Below, piece by piece: positions 22,100 through 30,663 of a stretch of 41,940 nucleotides of DNA. Below the pieces are notes generated by a model. That model ran no database searches. It had not been told where the DNA came from and saw only the letters and a list, made by a program, of their open reading frames with translations. Source of the DNA: Candidatus Staskawiczbacteria bacterium (GTDB lineage Bacteria > Patescibacteriota > Minisyncoccia > Minisyncoccales > Staskawiczbacteraceae); the NCBI GenBank assembly GCA_903831095.1, contig CAIKWD010000029.1:1-41940 (forward strand), read 5' to 3'. How positions within the stretch are numbered: the stretch's first letter is position 1; each line of letters opens with the position of its first letter. A program made the translations under genes and the position numbers.

Positions 22100-24907
22100 A
22101 TGGATAATTTTATAAAAATACGAGGGGCAAGAGTTCATAATCTAAAAAACATAGATTTGGATTTGCCAAAAAACAAGCTGATTGTCATTACCGGACTTTC
22201 AGGTTCGGGAAAATCATCGCTGGCTTTTGATACACTTTATGCTGAAGGGCAACGCAGATATGTAGAATCTTTGTCAGCTTATGCTAGACAGTTTTTGGGA
22301 GTGATGGACAAACCCGATGTAGACAAAATTGAAGGAATTTCTCCGGCAATTTCCATTGACCAAAGAAAATCAACTCATAATCCAAGGTCCACAGTTGGAA
22401 CAATAACAGAAATTTATGATTATCTGCGTCTTTTGTATGCCAGAGTTGGAAAACCTCATTGCCCAAATTGTGGAAAATTAATTTCAAAACAATCAGTTGA
22501 CCAGATTGTCGACCAAGTTTTAAAAATTCCAAAGAATACTGAAATAACAATTTTAGGACCAGTTATCAGAAATAAAAAAGGCGAACATCATGGAGTATTA
22601 GAAGAAATAAACAGGGGAGGATTTGTCAGGGTAAGAATAGATGGAACAATTTTTCAGGTTGAGGAATCTTTGGACAAGCCAATGGATAAGCAAAAAAAGC
22701 ACGACATTGAAGTTGTTATAGACCGGCTAGTTTTGGACAAAGATTTAGACAGATCAAGGCTTGTAGATTCCTTGGAAACTGCTTTAAGACTTGGTAAAGG
22801 AATTGTAATTGTAAATAAAAAAACCAGTGAAAAGGTAAATGATCCAAAGGAAAACGACTTAATTTTTTCAGAGCATTTTGCTTGCGAGGAATGTGGAATT
22901 TCTTTGCCGGAGTTAGAACCGAGGTTGTTTTCATTTAACAATCCTTATGGAGCATGCCCAGAATGTACAGGACTTGGAGAAAAATTGGAAGTTGATCCAG
23001 AATTGGTTATTCCAAATAAACGCCTAACAATTGCCGAAGGAGCAATTTGGCCTTGGTCGCGAGCTTCACACAAAGTTGGTAGACAAGGGTATTATTATTC
23101 CATACTTTCTGATTTGGCATCTAAATATAAGTTTTCTTTAGATGAAGAAGTAGGAAAATTACCTCAAAAAGCTATTGATATTATTTTAAAAGGTGAAGGG
23201 CCAGGTGGATTTGAGGGCGTAATTGCAAATTTGGAAAGAAGATATCATGAAACAGATTCCGATTGGACAAGACAAGAAATAGAGCAATATATGGTAATTA
23301 AAGTTTGCCCTAAATGTCATGGTAAGAGATTAAAGGCAGAGGTTTTAGCTGTAACAGTTGGCGACTTGTCCATTGATAAGGTTGTGGACTTGTCTATTGA
23401 TAAAGTAAAAGATTTTTTTATAAAATTACCAGTAAAATTGTCCGCTGGAGAAACAAAAGTAAGTCAGCCAATTTTGAAAGAAATTGTAGAAAGAACTCAA
23501 TTTTTAAATGATGTTGGTTTAGCATATTTAACTTTGTCTAGAAAAGCCGGTACACTTGCTGGAGGAGAAGAACAAAGAATAAGATTAGCCACTCAAATTG
23601 GTTCAAAATTATCTGGAGTCTTATATATATTAGACGAACCATCAATTGGGTTACATGCTAGAGATCAGCACAAATTGATAGACACTTTGGTAAAATTAAA
23701 AGAGCTTGGGAACACAGTTGTTGTGGTAGAACACGACCCACAAACAATGCAGGCTGCAGATTGGATTGTAGATATTGGACCTGGTGCAGGAAAGCACGGA
23801 GGGAAAGTTGTTTTTCAGGGAACATACAAAGAAATATTAAAGTCTCATACTTTAACTGGTGACTATTTGTCTGGTAGAAAAAATGTTGGATTGGACAAAC
23901 CTAGAAAATTTAAAAAAGACAAAAATCAAAAGTATTTATCTATTCTAGGAGCAGAAGAACATAACTTGAAAAATGTAGATATTAAAATACCTTTGGAAAA
24001 ATTTGTTTGTGTAACTGGAGTTTCTGGGTCTGGAAAGTCTTCACTGGTAAATGATATTTTGGCAAAATCTTTGTTGAAAAAGTTTTACCGGGCAAAAGAC
24101 GAGCCGGGAAAGCACAAGGAAATTTTGGGAATTGAAAACATTAATAAGGTTGTTTTAGTAGACCAGTCGCCAATTGGCAGGACTCCAAGGTCAAACCCAG
24201 CCACATATACTGGAGCTTTTTCTCATATAAGAGATATTTTTACTAAAACAAAAGAAGCACGAGTACGTGGATATTCAGCTGGCAGATTCAGTTTCAATGT
24301 GAAAGGGGGAAGGTGTGAAGTTTGTGAGGGCCAAGGCCAGAAAAAAGTTGAAATGTATTTCCTGCCAGACATTTATGTAGAGTGCGAAGAGTGCCATGGC
24401 AAAAGATACAGCAAAGAAGTTTTGGAAATAACTTACAAAGACAAGAATATTGCCGAGGTTTTGGAAATGACAGTTGAAGATGCAATGGAATTTTTCAAAA
24501 ATATTCCCGGGCTTTATGAAAAAATGAAAACTTTAAAAGAAGTTGGGCTTTCTTATGTTGAGTTGGGTCAGGCAGCCACTTCTTTGTCTGGTGGAGAAGC
24601 GCAAAGGGTAAAACTTGCCACAGAACTTTCCAGAAAGGGCACAGGCAGGACTTTATATATTTTAGATGAACCAACAACAGGCCTTCATTTTGAAGATATT
24701 AAAAAACTGATTGCAGTTTTGGCGGGTTTGGTTGAAAAGAAAAATACTGTTTTGGTTATTGAGCACAATGTAGACTTGATAAAAAATGCCGACTGGCTGA
24801 TTGATTTAGGCCCTGAAGGCGGAGATGGTGGCGGACAGATTGTAGGAGAGGGAACTCCAGCTGACATTGCCAAAATTAAAAAATCTTACACCGGAAAGTA
24901 TTTATAA
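22100..24907 (+). CDS. uvrA: Excinuclease ABC subunit A
   Basis: UvrA is the damage-sensing ABC-type ATPase dimer that loads UvrB in nucleotide excision repair. From the ATG at 22100 the protein has 935 residues, the family norm. The first Walker A is [14 protein letters not shown], the second [14 protein letters not shown]. Zinc modules are visible as [14 protein letters not shown]...[14 protein letters not shown] and CEVCEGQGQ...CEECHGKRY. The second signature is the standard [12 protein letters not shown]. The first reads [12 protein letters not shown] instead of the usual [12 protein letters not shown], an unusual change in a near-invariant block. The in-frame extension to 22022 runs through the promoter and is rejected. 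The gene stands alone behind its own promoter. Confidence 0.96.
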   Translation: MDNFIKIRGARVHNLKNIDLDLPKNKLIVITGLSGSGKSSLAFDTLYAEGQRRYVESLSAYARQFLGVMDKPDVDKIEGISPAISIDQRKSTHNPRSTVGTITEIYDYLRLLYARVGKPHCPNCGKLISKQSVDQIVDQVLKIPKNTEITILGPVIRNKKGEHHGVLEEINRGGFVRVRIDGTIFQVEESLDKPMDKQKKHDIEVVIDRLVLDKDLDRSRLVDSLETALRLGKGIVIVNKKTSEKVNDPKENDLIFSEHFACEECGISLPELEPRLFSFNNPYGACPECTGLGEKLEVDPELVIPNKRLTIAEGAIWPWSRASHKVGRQGYYYSILSDLASKYKFSLDEEVGKLPQKAIDIILKGEGPGGFEGVIANLERRYHETDSDWTRQEIEQYMVIKVCPKCHGKRLKAEVLAVTVGDLSIDKVVDLSIDKVKDFFIKLPVKLSAGETKVSQPILKEIVERTQFLNDVGLAYLTLSRKAGTLAGGEEQRIRLATQIGSKLSGVLYILDEPSIGLHARDQHKLIDTLVKLKELGNTVVVVEHDPQTMQAADWIVDIGPGAGKHGGKVVFQGTYKEILKSHTLTGDYLSGRKNVGLDKPRKFKKDKNQKYLSILGAEEHNLKNVDIKIPLEKFVCVTGVSGSGKSSLVNDILAKSLLKKFYRAKDEPGKHKEILGIENINKVVLVDQSPIGRTPRSNPATYTGAFSHIRDIFTKTKEARVRGYSAGRFSFNVKGGRCEVCEGQGQKKVEMYFLPDIYVECEECHGKRYSKEVLEITYKDKNIAEVLEMTVEDAMEFFKNIPGLYEKMKTLKEVGLSYVELGQAATSLSGGEAQRVKLATELSRKGTGRTLYILDEPTTGLHFEDIKKLIAVLAGLVEKKNTVLVIEHNVDLIKNADWLIDLGPEGGDGGGQIVGEGTPADIAKIKKSYTGKYL

Positions 24908-24941
24908 AAATATTTGGTTCTTTAACAATTAGGAGGTGTTT

Positions 24942-25175
24942 ATGAAAGTTGGTGGTCCGTATTTTAGTGGGCAAAAGCCTCATGTTTGTGGATGTTATAA
25001 CCCCGATATCACGGTTATTTTTGACGATCCTAAAACCATGAAAAGGCAACTTTTCTGCATCAATCACGGTTATGTGGAGGAAGAAACAAAAATAATTGTG
25101 GCTGTATATCCTGTTCCAAAACCTACTGATGAATGGCGTGAAAAAGAACGCAATCGCTTACGCTCTAGGGGCTAG
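24942..25175 (+). CDS. Small hypothetical protein, possibly metal-binding (77 aa)
   Basis: The start is the ATG at 24942, five bases after a perfect AGGAGG; the GTG at 24936 overlaps the SD and is rejected. The protein begins MKVGGPYFSGQKPHVCGCYN, with CGC near residue 16 and a later LFCINHGYVEEE, so three Cys and two His could bind zinc. The C-terminus is charged (DEWREKERNRLRSRG). No family recognised. It follows uvrA by 34 nt but has a different style (strong SD, own terminator), so it may be read from uvrA transcripts or from an undetected promoter. Confidence 0.65.
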   Translation: MKVGGPYFSGQKPHVCGCYNPDITVIFDDPKTMKRQLFCINHGYVEEETKIIVAVYPVPKPTDEWREKERNRLRSRG

Positions 25176-25183
25176 ACCATTAT

Positions 25184-25208
25184 GCGAGGATTTTATCCTC
25201 GTTTTTTA
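25184..25208 (+). terminator. Intrinsic terminator after the 77-aa gene
   Basis: CGAGGAT-ttt-ATCCTCG (25185-25201) is followed by six T. Confidence 0.88.
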
Positions 25209-25224
25209 TTGTGTATTATTTTGT

Positions 25225-25253
25225 TTGCAAAAAAAATGTTGTTGTTGTAGAAT
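25225..25253 (+). promoter_or_regulatory. Promoter of the 94-aa gene
   Basis: TTGCAA (25225-25230), exactly 17 bp, TAGAAT (25248-25253). Start near 25260, leaving a leader of about 46 nt. Confidence 0.7.
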
Positions 25254-25305
25254 TTGTTAATTCGTAGTTTTTAAACTTTTAACGTTCGTTGAAAAAGGGG
25301 GGATT

Positions 25306-25590
25306 ATGAAAGATTTTGCTTTTACGGTCCATTATTTGGAGGTTGTTCATTTTAGGGCTCATTTCAATTCTCATGTGAGTGAGCCTCCCGCAATTATTGC
25401 AAAAATAAATGAGCTTATAAAAGCTGGAAGACATGATGAACTGTCAGAAGTTCTTATGCGGGAATTTCCGCAATATAAGAAAGTTCTTGAAGTCTTTTGT
25501 CTTTTGTTACAAAAACATAAGCCCAAAAGGGTCAGTGATTTGACTCACAAAAGTTGCATCGGCTATTATGTCGATATTGAATGCGAATAA
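25306..25590 (+). CDS. Hypothetical protein (94 aa)
   Basis: A purine-rich GGGGGG SD lies just before the ATG. The protein is soluble and mostly helical, with MKDFAFTVHYLEVVHFRAHFNSHV at the start, then a helix IIAKINELIKAGRHDELSEVL and a second helix KKVLEVFCLLLQKHKPKR. Three Cys and several His are scattered without a clear metal site. It has its own promoter and terminator, like the other isolated small genes in this window. No family recognised. Confidence 0.65.
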   Translation: MKDFAFTVHYLEVVHFRAHFNSHVSEPPAIIAKINELIKAGRHDELSEVLMREFPQYKKVLEVFCLLLQKHKPKRVSDLTHKSCIGYYVDIECE

Positions 25591-25598
25591 ACAATTTT

Positions 25599-25622
25599 GC
25601 TCTGCACTTGCAGAGCTTTTTT
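25599..25622 (+). terminator. Intrinsic terminator after the 94-aa gene
   Basis: Perfect GCTCTGC-actt-GCAGAGC hairpin followed by six T. Confidence 0.92.
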
Positions 25623-25649
25623 ATTATAAAAGGTAGTTAATCAATAAAC

Positions 25650-25678
25650 TTGTATTAAGATAAATTTTTGTATATTAT
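25650..25678 (+). promoter_or_regulatory. Promoter of the zinc-ribbon gene, predicting a leaderless mRNA
   Basis: TTGTAT (25650-25655), 17 bp, TATTAT (25673-25678). Transcription would start at about 25685, which is the A of the ATG itself. Confidence 0.6.
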
Positions 25679-25684
25679 AGAAGT

Positions 25685-26215
25685 ATGGAATGTCCAAATG
25701 ATGGTGAACAATTAGAGAAGATTTTGTTTCATAATGTGGAAGCTGATTACTGCCACAGGTGTTTGGGTATTTGGTTTGGCAGAGATGAGCTTAGACTGGC
25801 AAAGGATAATAAAGATGAACAGTTGAACTGGGTTGATGTTGATTTGTGGAGAGACAAGGCAAAATTTCAGGTTTCAGAGGGAAATAAGAGGTGCCCGGTT
25901 TGCAGAGTTGGTTTGAGGGAAATTAAATATGACGGTTCAAAAACAAAAGTTGATTTTTGCAAAATGTGCAAAGGCATTTGGTTGGACAGGGGAGAGTTCA
26001 AGCAGATTATTAATTACTTAAAAAGCAAATCAGACTATCAACTCTTGCACGGTTATTCTAAAAATCTTTTGGTGCAGTTATGGGAAGTTTTTTCCGGGCC
26101 AGAAGGATTTCGCTCAGAACTTGCAGACTTTATAACTATTACCAAACTTTTTGCTTACAAGTTTGAGATTCAACATCCATTTTTAGAAACTTTAATTGAA
26201 AATTTACCTAAGTAG
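25685..26215 (+). CDS. Double zinc-ribbon protein (zf-TFIIB type, PF13453-like)
   Basis: Two copies of the zf-TFIIB pattern are present: CPNDGEQLEKILF with DYCHRCLGIWFGRDEL (residues 3-37), and CPVCRVGLREI with DFCKMCKGIWLDRGEF (about 77-113). Each would bind one zinc. The rest (about 114-176) is helical, without motif, ending LIENLPK. This widespread small family has no firm biochemical role. The gene heads the lemA/DUF3137/htpX run (38 nt gap), so a link to envelope stress is possible but inferred. The promoter predicts a leaderless message. Confidence 0.85.
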   Translation: MECPNDGEQLEKILFHNVEADYCHRCLGIWFGRDELRLAKDNKDEQLNWVDVDLWRDKAKFQVSEGNKRCPVCRVGLREIKYDGSKTKVDFCKMCKGIWLDRGEFKQIINYLKSKSDYQLLHGYSKNLLVQLWEVFSGPEGFRSELADFITITKLFAYKFEIQHPFLETLIENLPK

Positions 26216-26253
26216 TATAATAATTAATAATATTAATTTATTTAATAAATAAT

Positions 26254-26808
26254 ATGTCAATAACTTATATAATTTTAACAATAGTAGTACTTATAGCTTT
26301 GTGGGTAATAATGGCCTTCAACGGTTTGGTAATTTTAAAAAATAGGGCAAAGGAGGCTTGGGCAGATATCGATGTACAGCTCAAGAGGAGGTATGATTTA
26401 ATACCAAACCTAGTTAATACAGTAAAGGGATATGCAACGCATGAGCGCGAGTTATTTGAGAAGGTGACCCTTGCTAGAACAGCTGCTATGAGCGCTACAG
26501 GGCTCAAGGATAAGGGCGAAGCTGAAAACGCATTATCAGGCACCCTGAAAAGTTTGTTCGCTGTAGCTGAGAATTATCCTGATTTGAAGGCTTCTACAAA
26601 CTTTTTGGCTTTGCAAAACGAACTTACAGATACAGAAGATAAAATTCAGGCAGCTCGCAGATTCTACAATACCAATGTCAGAGACCTGAACATAAAAATA
26701 GAAAGTTTTCCAGCTAATATAATTGCAGGATCTTTTGGATTTAAGCAAATGGAATTATTTCAAACAGCAAACGACATAGAAAGAGAGCCAGTCGCAGTGA
26801 AATTTTAA
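26254..26808 (+). CDS. lemA: LemA family protein
   Basis: One N-terminal membrane helix (ITYIILTIVVLIALWVIMAF) is followed by the helical LemA domain, with the diagnostic NRAKEAWADIDVQLKRRYDLIPNLVNTVKGYA and, near the C-terminus, ARRFYNTNVRDLNIKIESFP. Length 184 is typical. LemA proteins are envelope proteins of uncertain function that very often sit beside HtpX, as here. A TATAAT at 26216-26221, just after the preceding stop codon, could give it an additional start. Confidence 0.95.
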   Translation: MSITYIILTIVVLIALWVIMAFNGLVILKNRAKEAWADIDVQLKRRYDLIPNLVNTVKGYATHERELFEKVTLARTAAMSATGLKDKGEAENALSGTLKSLFAVAENYPDLKASTNFLALQNELTDTEDKIQAARRFYNTNVRDLNIKIESFPANIIAGSFGFKQMELFQTANDIEREPVAVKF

Positions 26809-26817
26809 ATCTAATCT

Positions 26818-27663
26818 ATGAGTGGATTAGATGATCTCCAAAAAATAGAAAGTACCGATATAATATCTGTCTGGTCAACTTTTGTTTCTTATATTAGAAG
26901 AAATTATATAATCTCTATTATTTTTCCAATTCTTTTACTTATATTGGCAGCTGAGTTGGCATATTTGACTAAAATTCCGCATTTTTTGATTTTTTGGGTG
27001 TTTATTATATTTGCTGGCTGCGCTTTTCTTTGGCAGAAATTATTGAGAGATTTTTTAAAACATTTTGCATCAGATATTAATTATAGTTATGAAGATTTTG
27101 GGGATATTTCCTCAGTTGACGGGACTATATTTGATTTTGGGCGTAATCAAAATATATCCAAAATTATATGTGGAAAATACTTTGGTAAAGATACGAGGTT
27201 GTTTATTTTTAGTACTGTCGTAGGCTCAGGAAAAAATAAGCACATTGAAAGATTTTCTATTTTGGAAATATCGTTCGATACGATGCTTCCAAACATTCTT
27301 CTAAACAACAACAAAACGTGGTTTAATTCCATGATACTGCCTATAGATAATGAGAAAAAACTCGCGCTTGAGGGTGATTTTCAGAAATATTTTGCATTAT
27401 ATGTAACAAAGGAATATGAACTTGAAGCTATGCAAATTTTTACTCCGGAAATTATGCAAATGTTTATAGATAAAGCTGACAAGATAAGCGTGGAAATGTA
27501 TAAAAGTAAGGTTTACTTGTATTACCCAAACGAAATAATAAAAAAGAGTCAATTAATATTAATTTATAGTTTGGCTAAAGAAATTATTTTAGAGTTGAGT
27601 GAAAAGTTTTTCTTGATGAAAGATGACGTTGAAGATATGATTAAATATGCTAAACTAACGTAG
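26818..27663 (+). CDS. DUF3137-like membrane protein
   Basis: Two hydrophobic helices (about residues 32-51 and 56-75) are followed by a cytoplasmic domain of about 200 residues. The segment LALEGDFQKYFALYVTKEYELEAMQIFTP resembles the DUF3137 core, in which an 'EG.F...F.VY' block precedes a 'LTP.FM' block; here it continues with EIMQMFIDKADK. Genes of this family are commonly found beside lemA and htpX, which supports the call. Function is unknown; a role in regulating or supporting envelope proteolysis is inference. It is 9 nt after lemA and 11 nt before htpX. Confidence 0.72.
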   Translation: MSGLDDLQKIESTDIISVWSTFVSYIRRNYIISIIFPILLLILAAELAYLTKIPHFLIFWVFIIFAGCAFLWQKLLRDFLKHFASDINYSYEDFGDISSVDGTIFDFGRNQNISKIICGKYFGKDTRLFIFSTVVGSGKNKHIERFSILEISFDTMLPNILLNNNKTWFNSMILPIDNEKKLALEGDFQKYFALYVTKEYELEAMQIFTPEIMQMFIDKADKISVEMYKSKVYLYYPNEIIKKSQLILIYSLAKEIILELSEKFFLMKDDVEDMIKYAKLT

Positions 27664-27674
27664 TATATATTATT

Positions 27675-28571
27675 ATGCCAAGCATTTACAAACAAGCAGA
27701 TTCAAATACAAGAAAAACCTGGTTTCTATTAACTGGGTTTTTGGTATTTATAATTGCCATAGGCTGGCTGTTTAGTGTGGCCGATCGAAATCCGGCTATT
27801 TTATTTATAGCTATATTTTTGAGTGTATTTACATCTATTGGAAGTTATTGGTGGTCTGACAAGATTGTTTTGGGAATGTATCGAGCTGTTCCAATAGAAC
27901 ACAATAAAAACCCAGAGCTTTACCACGTTGTAGAAAATCTTTGTATAACAGCTGGGCTTCCTTTGCCAAGAATTTTTATTATTCCGGAAATGCAGCCAAA
28001 TGCTTTTGCAACAGGGCGAGATAAAAAACACGCAGTAATTTGTGTAACACAAGGGCTTCTCAACCGGCTGGATAAAACAGAATTGCAGGGAGTCTTGGCT
28101 CATGAATTGTCACATATTAGAAACAAAGACATGCTGTTGTCTACTGTTGTAGCAGTGTTGGCTGGAGTTGTGGCAATTATGGCTAATTTATTTATGAGGA
28201 TAAGTTTTAGGCGAAGGTCAAATGATGAAAATGGAAATCTTGGAGCAATTTTAATGGTTGTAGGAATTATTGCGGCAATTCTAGCTCCAATAGCTGCTAT
28301 AATAGTTCAGCTGGCAATTTCAAGGAAAAGGGAATTTTTAGCAGATGCTGATGGAGCACTTTTAACCAGATACCCTGAGGGGTTAGCCAGAGCGTTGGAA
28401 AAAATTTCTTCAGATCCTACACCAATGAGAATCACAAATGATGCCACAGCTTCTTTATTTATTGATTCACCTTACAAGGGAGAACAGAAAACACATTGGT
28501 TTGCCAAGTTATTTTCTACCCATCCACCAATCGAAGAACGTATAAAAATATTAAGAGATATGGAAGTTTAA
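27675..28571 (+). CDS. htpX: Membrane zinc metalloprotease HtpX
   Basis: HtpX (family M48) degrades misfolded membrane proteins. The zinc motif HELSH is in LAHELSHIRNKDMLLS. The third ligand region is REFLADADGALLTRYPEGLARALEKI, and the C-terminal signature is FSTHPPIEERIKIL. Two hydrophobic segments at the N-terminus (about 15-58) and two in the middle (about 155-220) place the active site on the cytoplasmic face, as in the family. Length 298 is normal. It is the third member of the lemA/DUF3137/htpX trio. Confidence 0.96.
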   Translation: MPSIYKQADSNTRKTWFLLTGFLVFIIAIGWLFSVADRNPAILFIAIFLSVFTSIGSYWWSDKIVLGMYRAVPIEHNKNPELYHVVENLCITAGLPLPRIFIIPEMQPNAFATGRDKKHAVICVTQGLLNRLDKTELQGVLAHELSHIRNKDMLLSTVVAVLAGVVAIMANLFMRISFRRRSNDENGNLGAILMVVGIIAAILAPIAAIIVQLAISRKREFLADADGALLTRYPEGLARALEKISSDPTPMRITNDATASLFIDSPYKGEQKTHWFAKLFSTHPPIEERIKILRDMEV

Positions 28572-28573
28572 AT

Positions 28574-28990
28574 ATGAAGATATATTTTGCAGGATCAATA
28601 AGAGCGGGGAGGCAAGACATTAAAAAATATGCCGAGATTATAAATTATTTGAAAGGCTACGGTCAGGTGCTTACCGAACACGTTGGAAAAGAAAATCTTG
28701 ATGAAGTTGAGAAAAATATGACAGACCAGCATATTTATGAGCAGGATATGAAATGGATGAAGGAAAGTGATGTGCTTATTGCCGATATTACCGTAGCTTC
28801 AATTGGAGTGGGATATGAAATAGCCAAGGGAGAGGATATGGGAAAGAAGATTTTGTGCATATGTAAGAAGCCGGAAGAGGGAAAACAAATATCTGCCATG
28901 ATAGCGGGAGATAAAAATATCAAAACAGAATTTTATGAAACATTTGAGGATATAAAGAATATCTTAGACAATTTCCTAAAGAAGGTATAG
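28574..28990 (+). CDS. 2'-deoxynucleoside 5'-phosphate N-hydrolase-like protein (DNPH1/Rcl type)
   Basis: The ATG at 28574, two bases after the htpX stop, is chosen; the longer frame back to 28496 lies wholly inside htpX. The 138 residues match the DNPH1 pattern closely: IYFAGSIRAGRQD at the N-terminus, VLTEHV, then HIYEQDMKWMKESDVLIADIT and the catalytic SIGVGYEIAKGE, followed by KKILCICK and ISAMIAG. DNPH1 cleaves the N-glycosidic bond of dNMPs (notably modified ones) and belongs to the nucleoside deoxyribosyltransferase superfamily. It may sanitise nucleotides in a cell expected to scavenge them. Substrate cannot be read from the sequence. tRNA-Ser follows 13 nt after its stop. Confidence 0.88.
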   Translation: MKIYFAGSIRAGRQDIKKYAEIINYLKGYGQVLTEHVGKENLDEVEKNMTDQHIYEQDMKWMKESDVLIADITVASIGVGYEIAKGEDMGKKILCICKKPEEGKQISAMIAGDKNIKTEFYETFEDIKNILDNFLKKV

Positions 28991-29003
28991 AATACAAACA
29001 CAT

Positions 29004-29087
29004 GGAGGAGTCGCATAGTGGCCATTGCAACGCCCTGGAAAGGCGTGACCTTAACGGGTCCCGTGAGTTCGAGTCTCACCTCCTCCG
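29004..29087 (+). tRNA. tRNA-Ser (anticodon GGA)
   Basis: The acceptor GGAGGAG pairs with CTCCTCC, with discriminator G. The anticodon arm ACGCC-CTGGAAA-GGCGT gives anticodon GGA. A long variable arm (class II) and T-loop GTTCGAGTC are present. No CCA is encoded. It lies 13 nt after the DNPH1-like gene, so it is probably processed from the htpX operon transcript. Confidence 0.96.
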
Positions 29088-29106
29088 CATTAAAATTTAT
29101 TATTTT

Positions 29107-29208
29107 GCTCGGCAACAAGCTTTTTTCCGTCTGCTGGTAACCCCCTTTGTCCTTCGAATACGCTCAGGACAAGTGGACCAGGGGACTGCAAAAAGTTCAT
29201 TGCCTCGC
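29107..29208. repeat. Composite palindromic element, family A (tRNA-Ser to SIMPL gap)
   Basis: The left arm starts GCTCGGCAACAAGCTTTTTT (29107) and the right arm ends AAAAAGTTCATTGCCTCGC (29190-29208); they are imperfectly complementary. Inside, CCCC/GGGG surrounds TTTGTCCT-tcgaatacgctc-AGGACAAG. The arm sequence is close to those at 9251 and 34502. Confidence 0.75.
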
Positions 29209-29218
29209 TTAAAAAAAT

Positions 29219-30007
29219 ATGGAAGAACAAACAATGAAATTATTAAACAAGACGTTTATGCTTGCTGCTATTTTAGTAGTGGGCGTTTTGGTATTTTTTG
29301 TAGGACAAATGGTTTATCAGTCGCAGATATTGGATCAGCAAAATGCTAATCAAATTACAGTTACTGGCTCAGGGAAAATTTACGCTAAGCCAGATGTTGC
29401 TGTAATAAGCTTGGGAGTTACGGCAGAAGCTTCAACAGTTGCTGAAGTTACAAAAGCAAATACAGAAAAAATGAACGCTGTAATTGCTGCAGTTAAAGCA
29501 TTGAATGTAGATGAAAAAGATATTCAAACTACAAATTATAATTTGACTCCAAATTATGATATTCAGCCAATGGTTTATAGTTCTTATTATCCTGTAAAAA
29601 CCACCAATAAAATTATTGGATATACTTTACAACAAAATATTCAGGTAAAAATTAGAGAAAATAATTTTGAAAAAATTGGAGATATTTTAGCCAAAACTAC
29701 AACAGCAGGAGCTAATTTGGTAGGAGACTTGCAGTTTACAATTGATAATCCAGAAAAATTTAGGGACCAGGCAAGGGCCAAAGCAATTGCAGAAGCAAAA
29801 ACCAATGCTAGTAATTTAGCAAAGGAATCTGGGATAAAATTGGGCAAATTGATAAATGTCTACGAAGGGTATAATTCATATCCAGTTATGTACAGCTCGG
29901 CAAAAGCAATGGGAGCAGGAGCTGATTCTGCAGTACCAGTGCCAACAATTCAACCTGGTCAACAGGAAATAGATGTTTCTATTAATTTAACTTACAAGGT
30001 TAAGTAA
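29219..30007 (+). CDS. SIMPL domain (DUF541) protein, membrane-anchored
   Basis: An N-terminal anchor (FMLAAILVVGVLVFFVGQMVY) is followed by the SIMPL domain: ITVTGSGKIYAKPDVAVISLGVTAEA, then NAVIAAVKALNVDEKDIQTTNYNLTP, IIGYTLQQNIQVKIR and ARAKAIAEAKTNASNLAKESGI. The end, EIDVSINLTYKVK, is the family's last strand. Length 262 is typical. Periplasmic or surface SIMPL proteins are widespread, without a settled activity. The ATG at 29219 is used; ATG 29234 is an equally good start and would shorten the cytoplasmic tail by five residues. The gene begins 11 nt after a palindromic element. Confidence 0.92.
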   Translation: MEEQTMKLLNKTFMLAAILVVGVLVFFVGQMVYQSQILDQQNANQITVTGSGKIYAKPDVAVISLGVTAEASTVAEVTKANTEKMNAVIAAVKALNVDEKDIQTTNYNLTPNYDIQPMVYSSYYPVKTTNKIIGYTLQQNIQVKIRENNFEKIGDILAKTTTAGANLVGDLQFTIDNPEKFRDQARAKAIAEAKTNASNLAKESGIKLGKLINVYEGYNSYPVMYSSAKAMGAGADSAVPVPTIQPGQQEIDVSINLTYKVK

Positions 30008-30010
30008 AAT

Positions 30011-30643
30011 ATGAAAAAACTTATTATTTTAATTTGTGCTTTGGTTCTCATAGCTATAATAGCAGTTGGTATTTATCTTAATATTCCAATTGAGAAAAAA
30101 GCAGGATTATTTATTAAAAATGCGGGTAATAGTTGTGTTATACTTGGGGAATTGGTAAAAACTAGTACTCAATCTGGTCCACCAATAGCAGATTTAAATT
30201 CTTGTTGCGCTGGTTTGACTCCAACTTTTCCTGTGTCTGATTTTGATGGAAATTGTACTAATACATATTTGGAAAAAGGACCTTCAGGCCCTGCCAATTA
30301 TTTGTGTCTTCAATGCGGAGATGGAAATTGTGATCCAAATTATGAGAATAGGTGTAATTGTCCTAATGATTGTGGACAACAATTAAATACTTTTTTAATC
30401 CCAAAAGATCTTAAAGATTTGAATTCATGTGTTAGTAAAAGTGATTGTGAATTTGTTGAACCAAAAACTTGCTGTAGATGTTATGAAGCAATTAATAAAA
30501 AATACGCTAAATATTGGGGTTCTTTAAGTAAACAAGATTGTAATTCTTTGGATATTGTATGCCAAATGTGTCAATATTATGCAAAAGATTTAAGTTTAGA
30601 TTGTATAAATAATGTTTGTCAGGCAAATCCGATTGTAAAATAA
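30011..30643 (+). CDS. Cys-rich exported hypothetical protein (210 aa)
   Basis: A hydrophobic signal anchor (LIILICALVLIAIIAVGIYL) precedes an external domain with 22 cysteines, including CCAGL, CLQCGDGNCDPNYENRCNC, PNDCG, CVSKSDCEF and TCCRCYE. The CGDGxC...NCPxDC motif recurs in extracellular proteins of many environmental bacteria and resembles a small disulfide-bonded or Ca-binding module. It is 3 nt after the SIMPL gene, so the two exported proteins are probably co-expressed. Function unknown. Such cysteine density implies an oxidising exterior with disulfide formation. Confidence 0.78.
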   Translation: MKKLIILICALVLIAIIAVGIYLNIPIEKKAGLFIKNAGNSCVILGELVKTSTQSGPPIADLNSCCAGLTPTFPVSDFDGNCTNTYLEKGPSGPANYLCLQCGDGNCDPNYENRCNCPNDCGQQLNTFLIPKDLKDLNSCVSKSDCEFVEPKTCCRCYEAINKKYAKYWGSLSKQDCNSLDIVCQMCQYYAKDLSLDCINNVCQANPIVK

Positions 30644-30663
30644 TTATCTAAAGTTTTTCAATT

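Noticed and set aside
28496-28573. N-terminal extension of the DNPH1-like protein
   Set aside because: It lies entirely in htpX coding sequence in another frame; the ATG at 28574 matches the family start.
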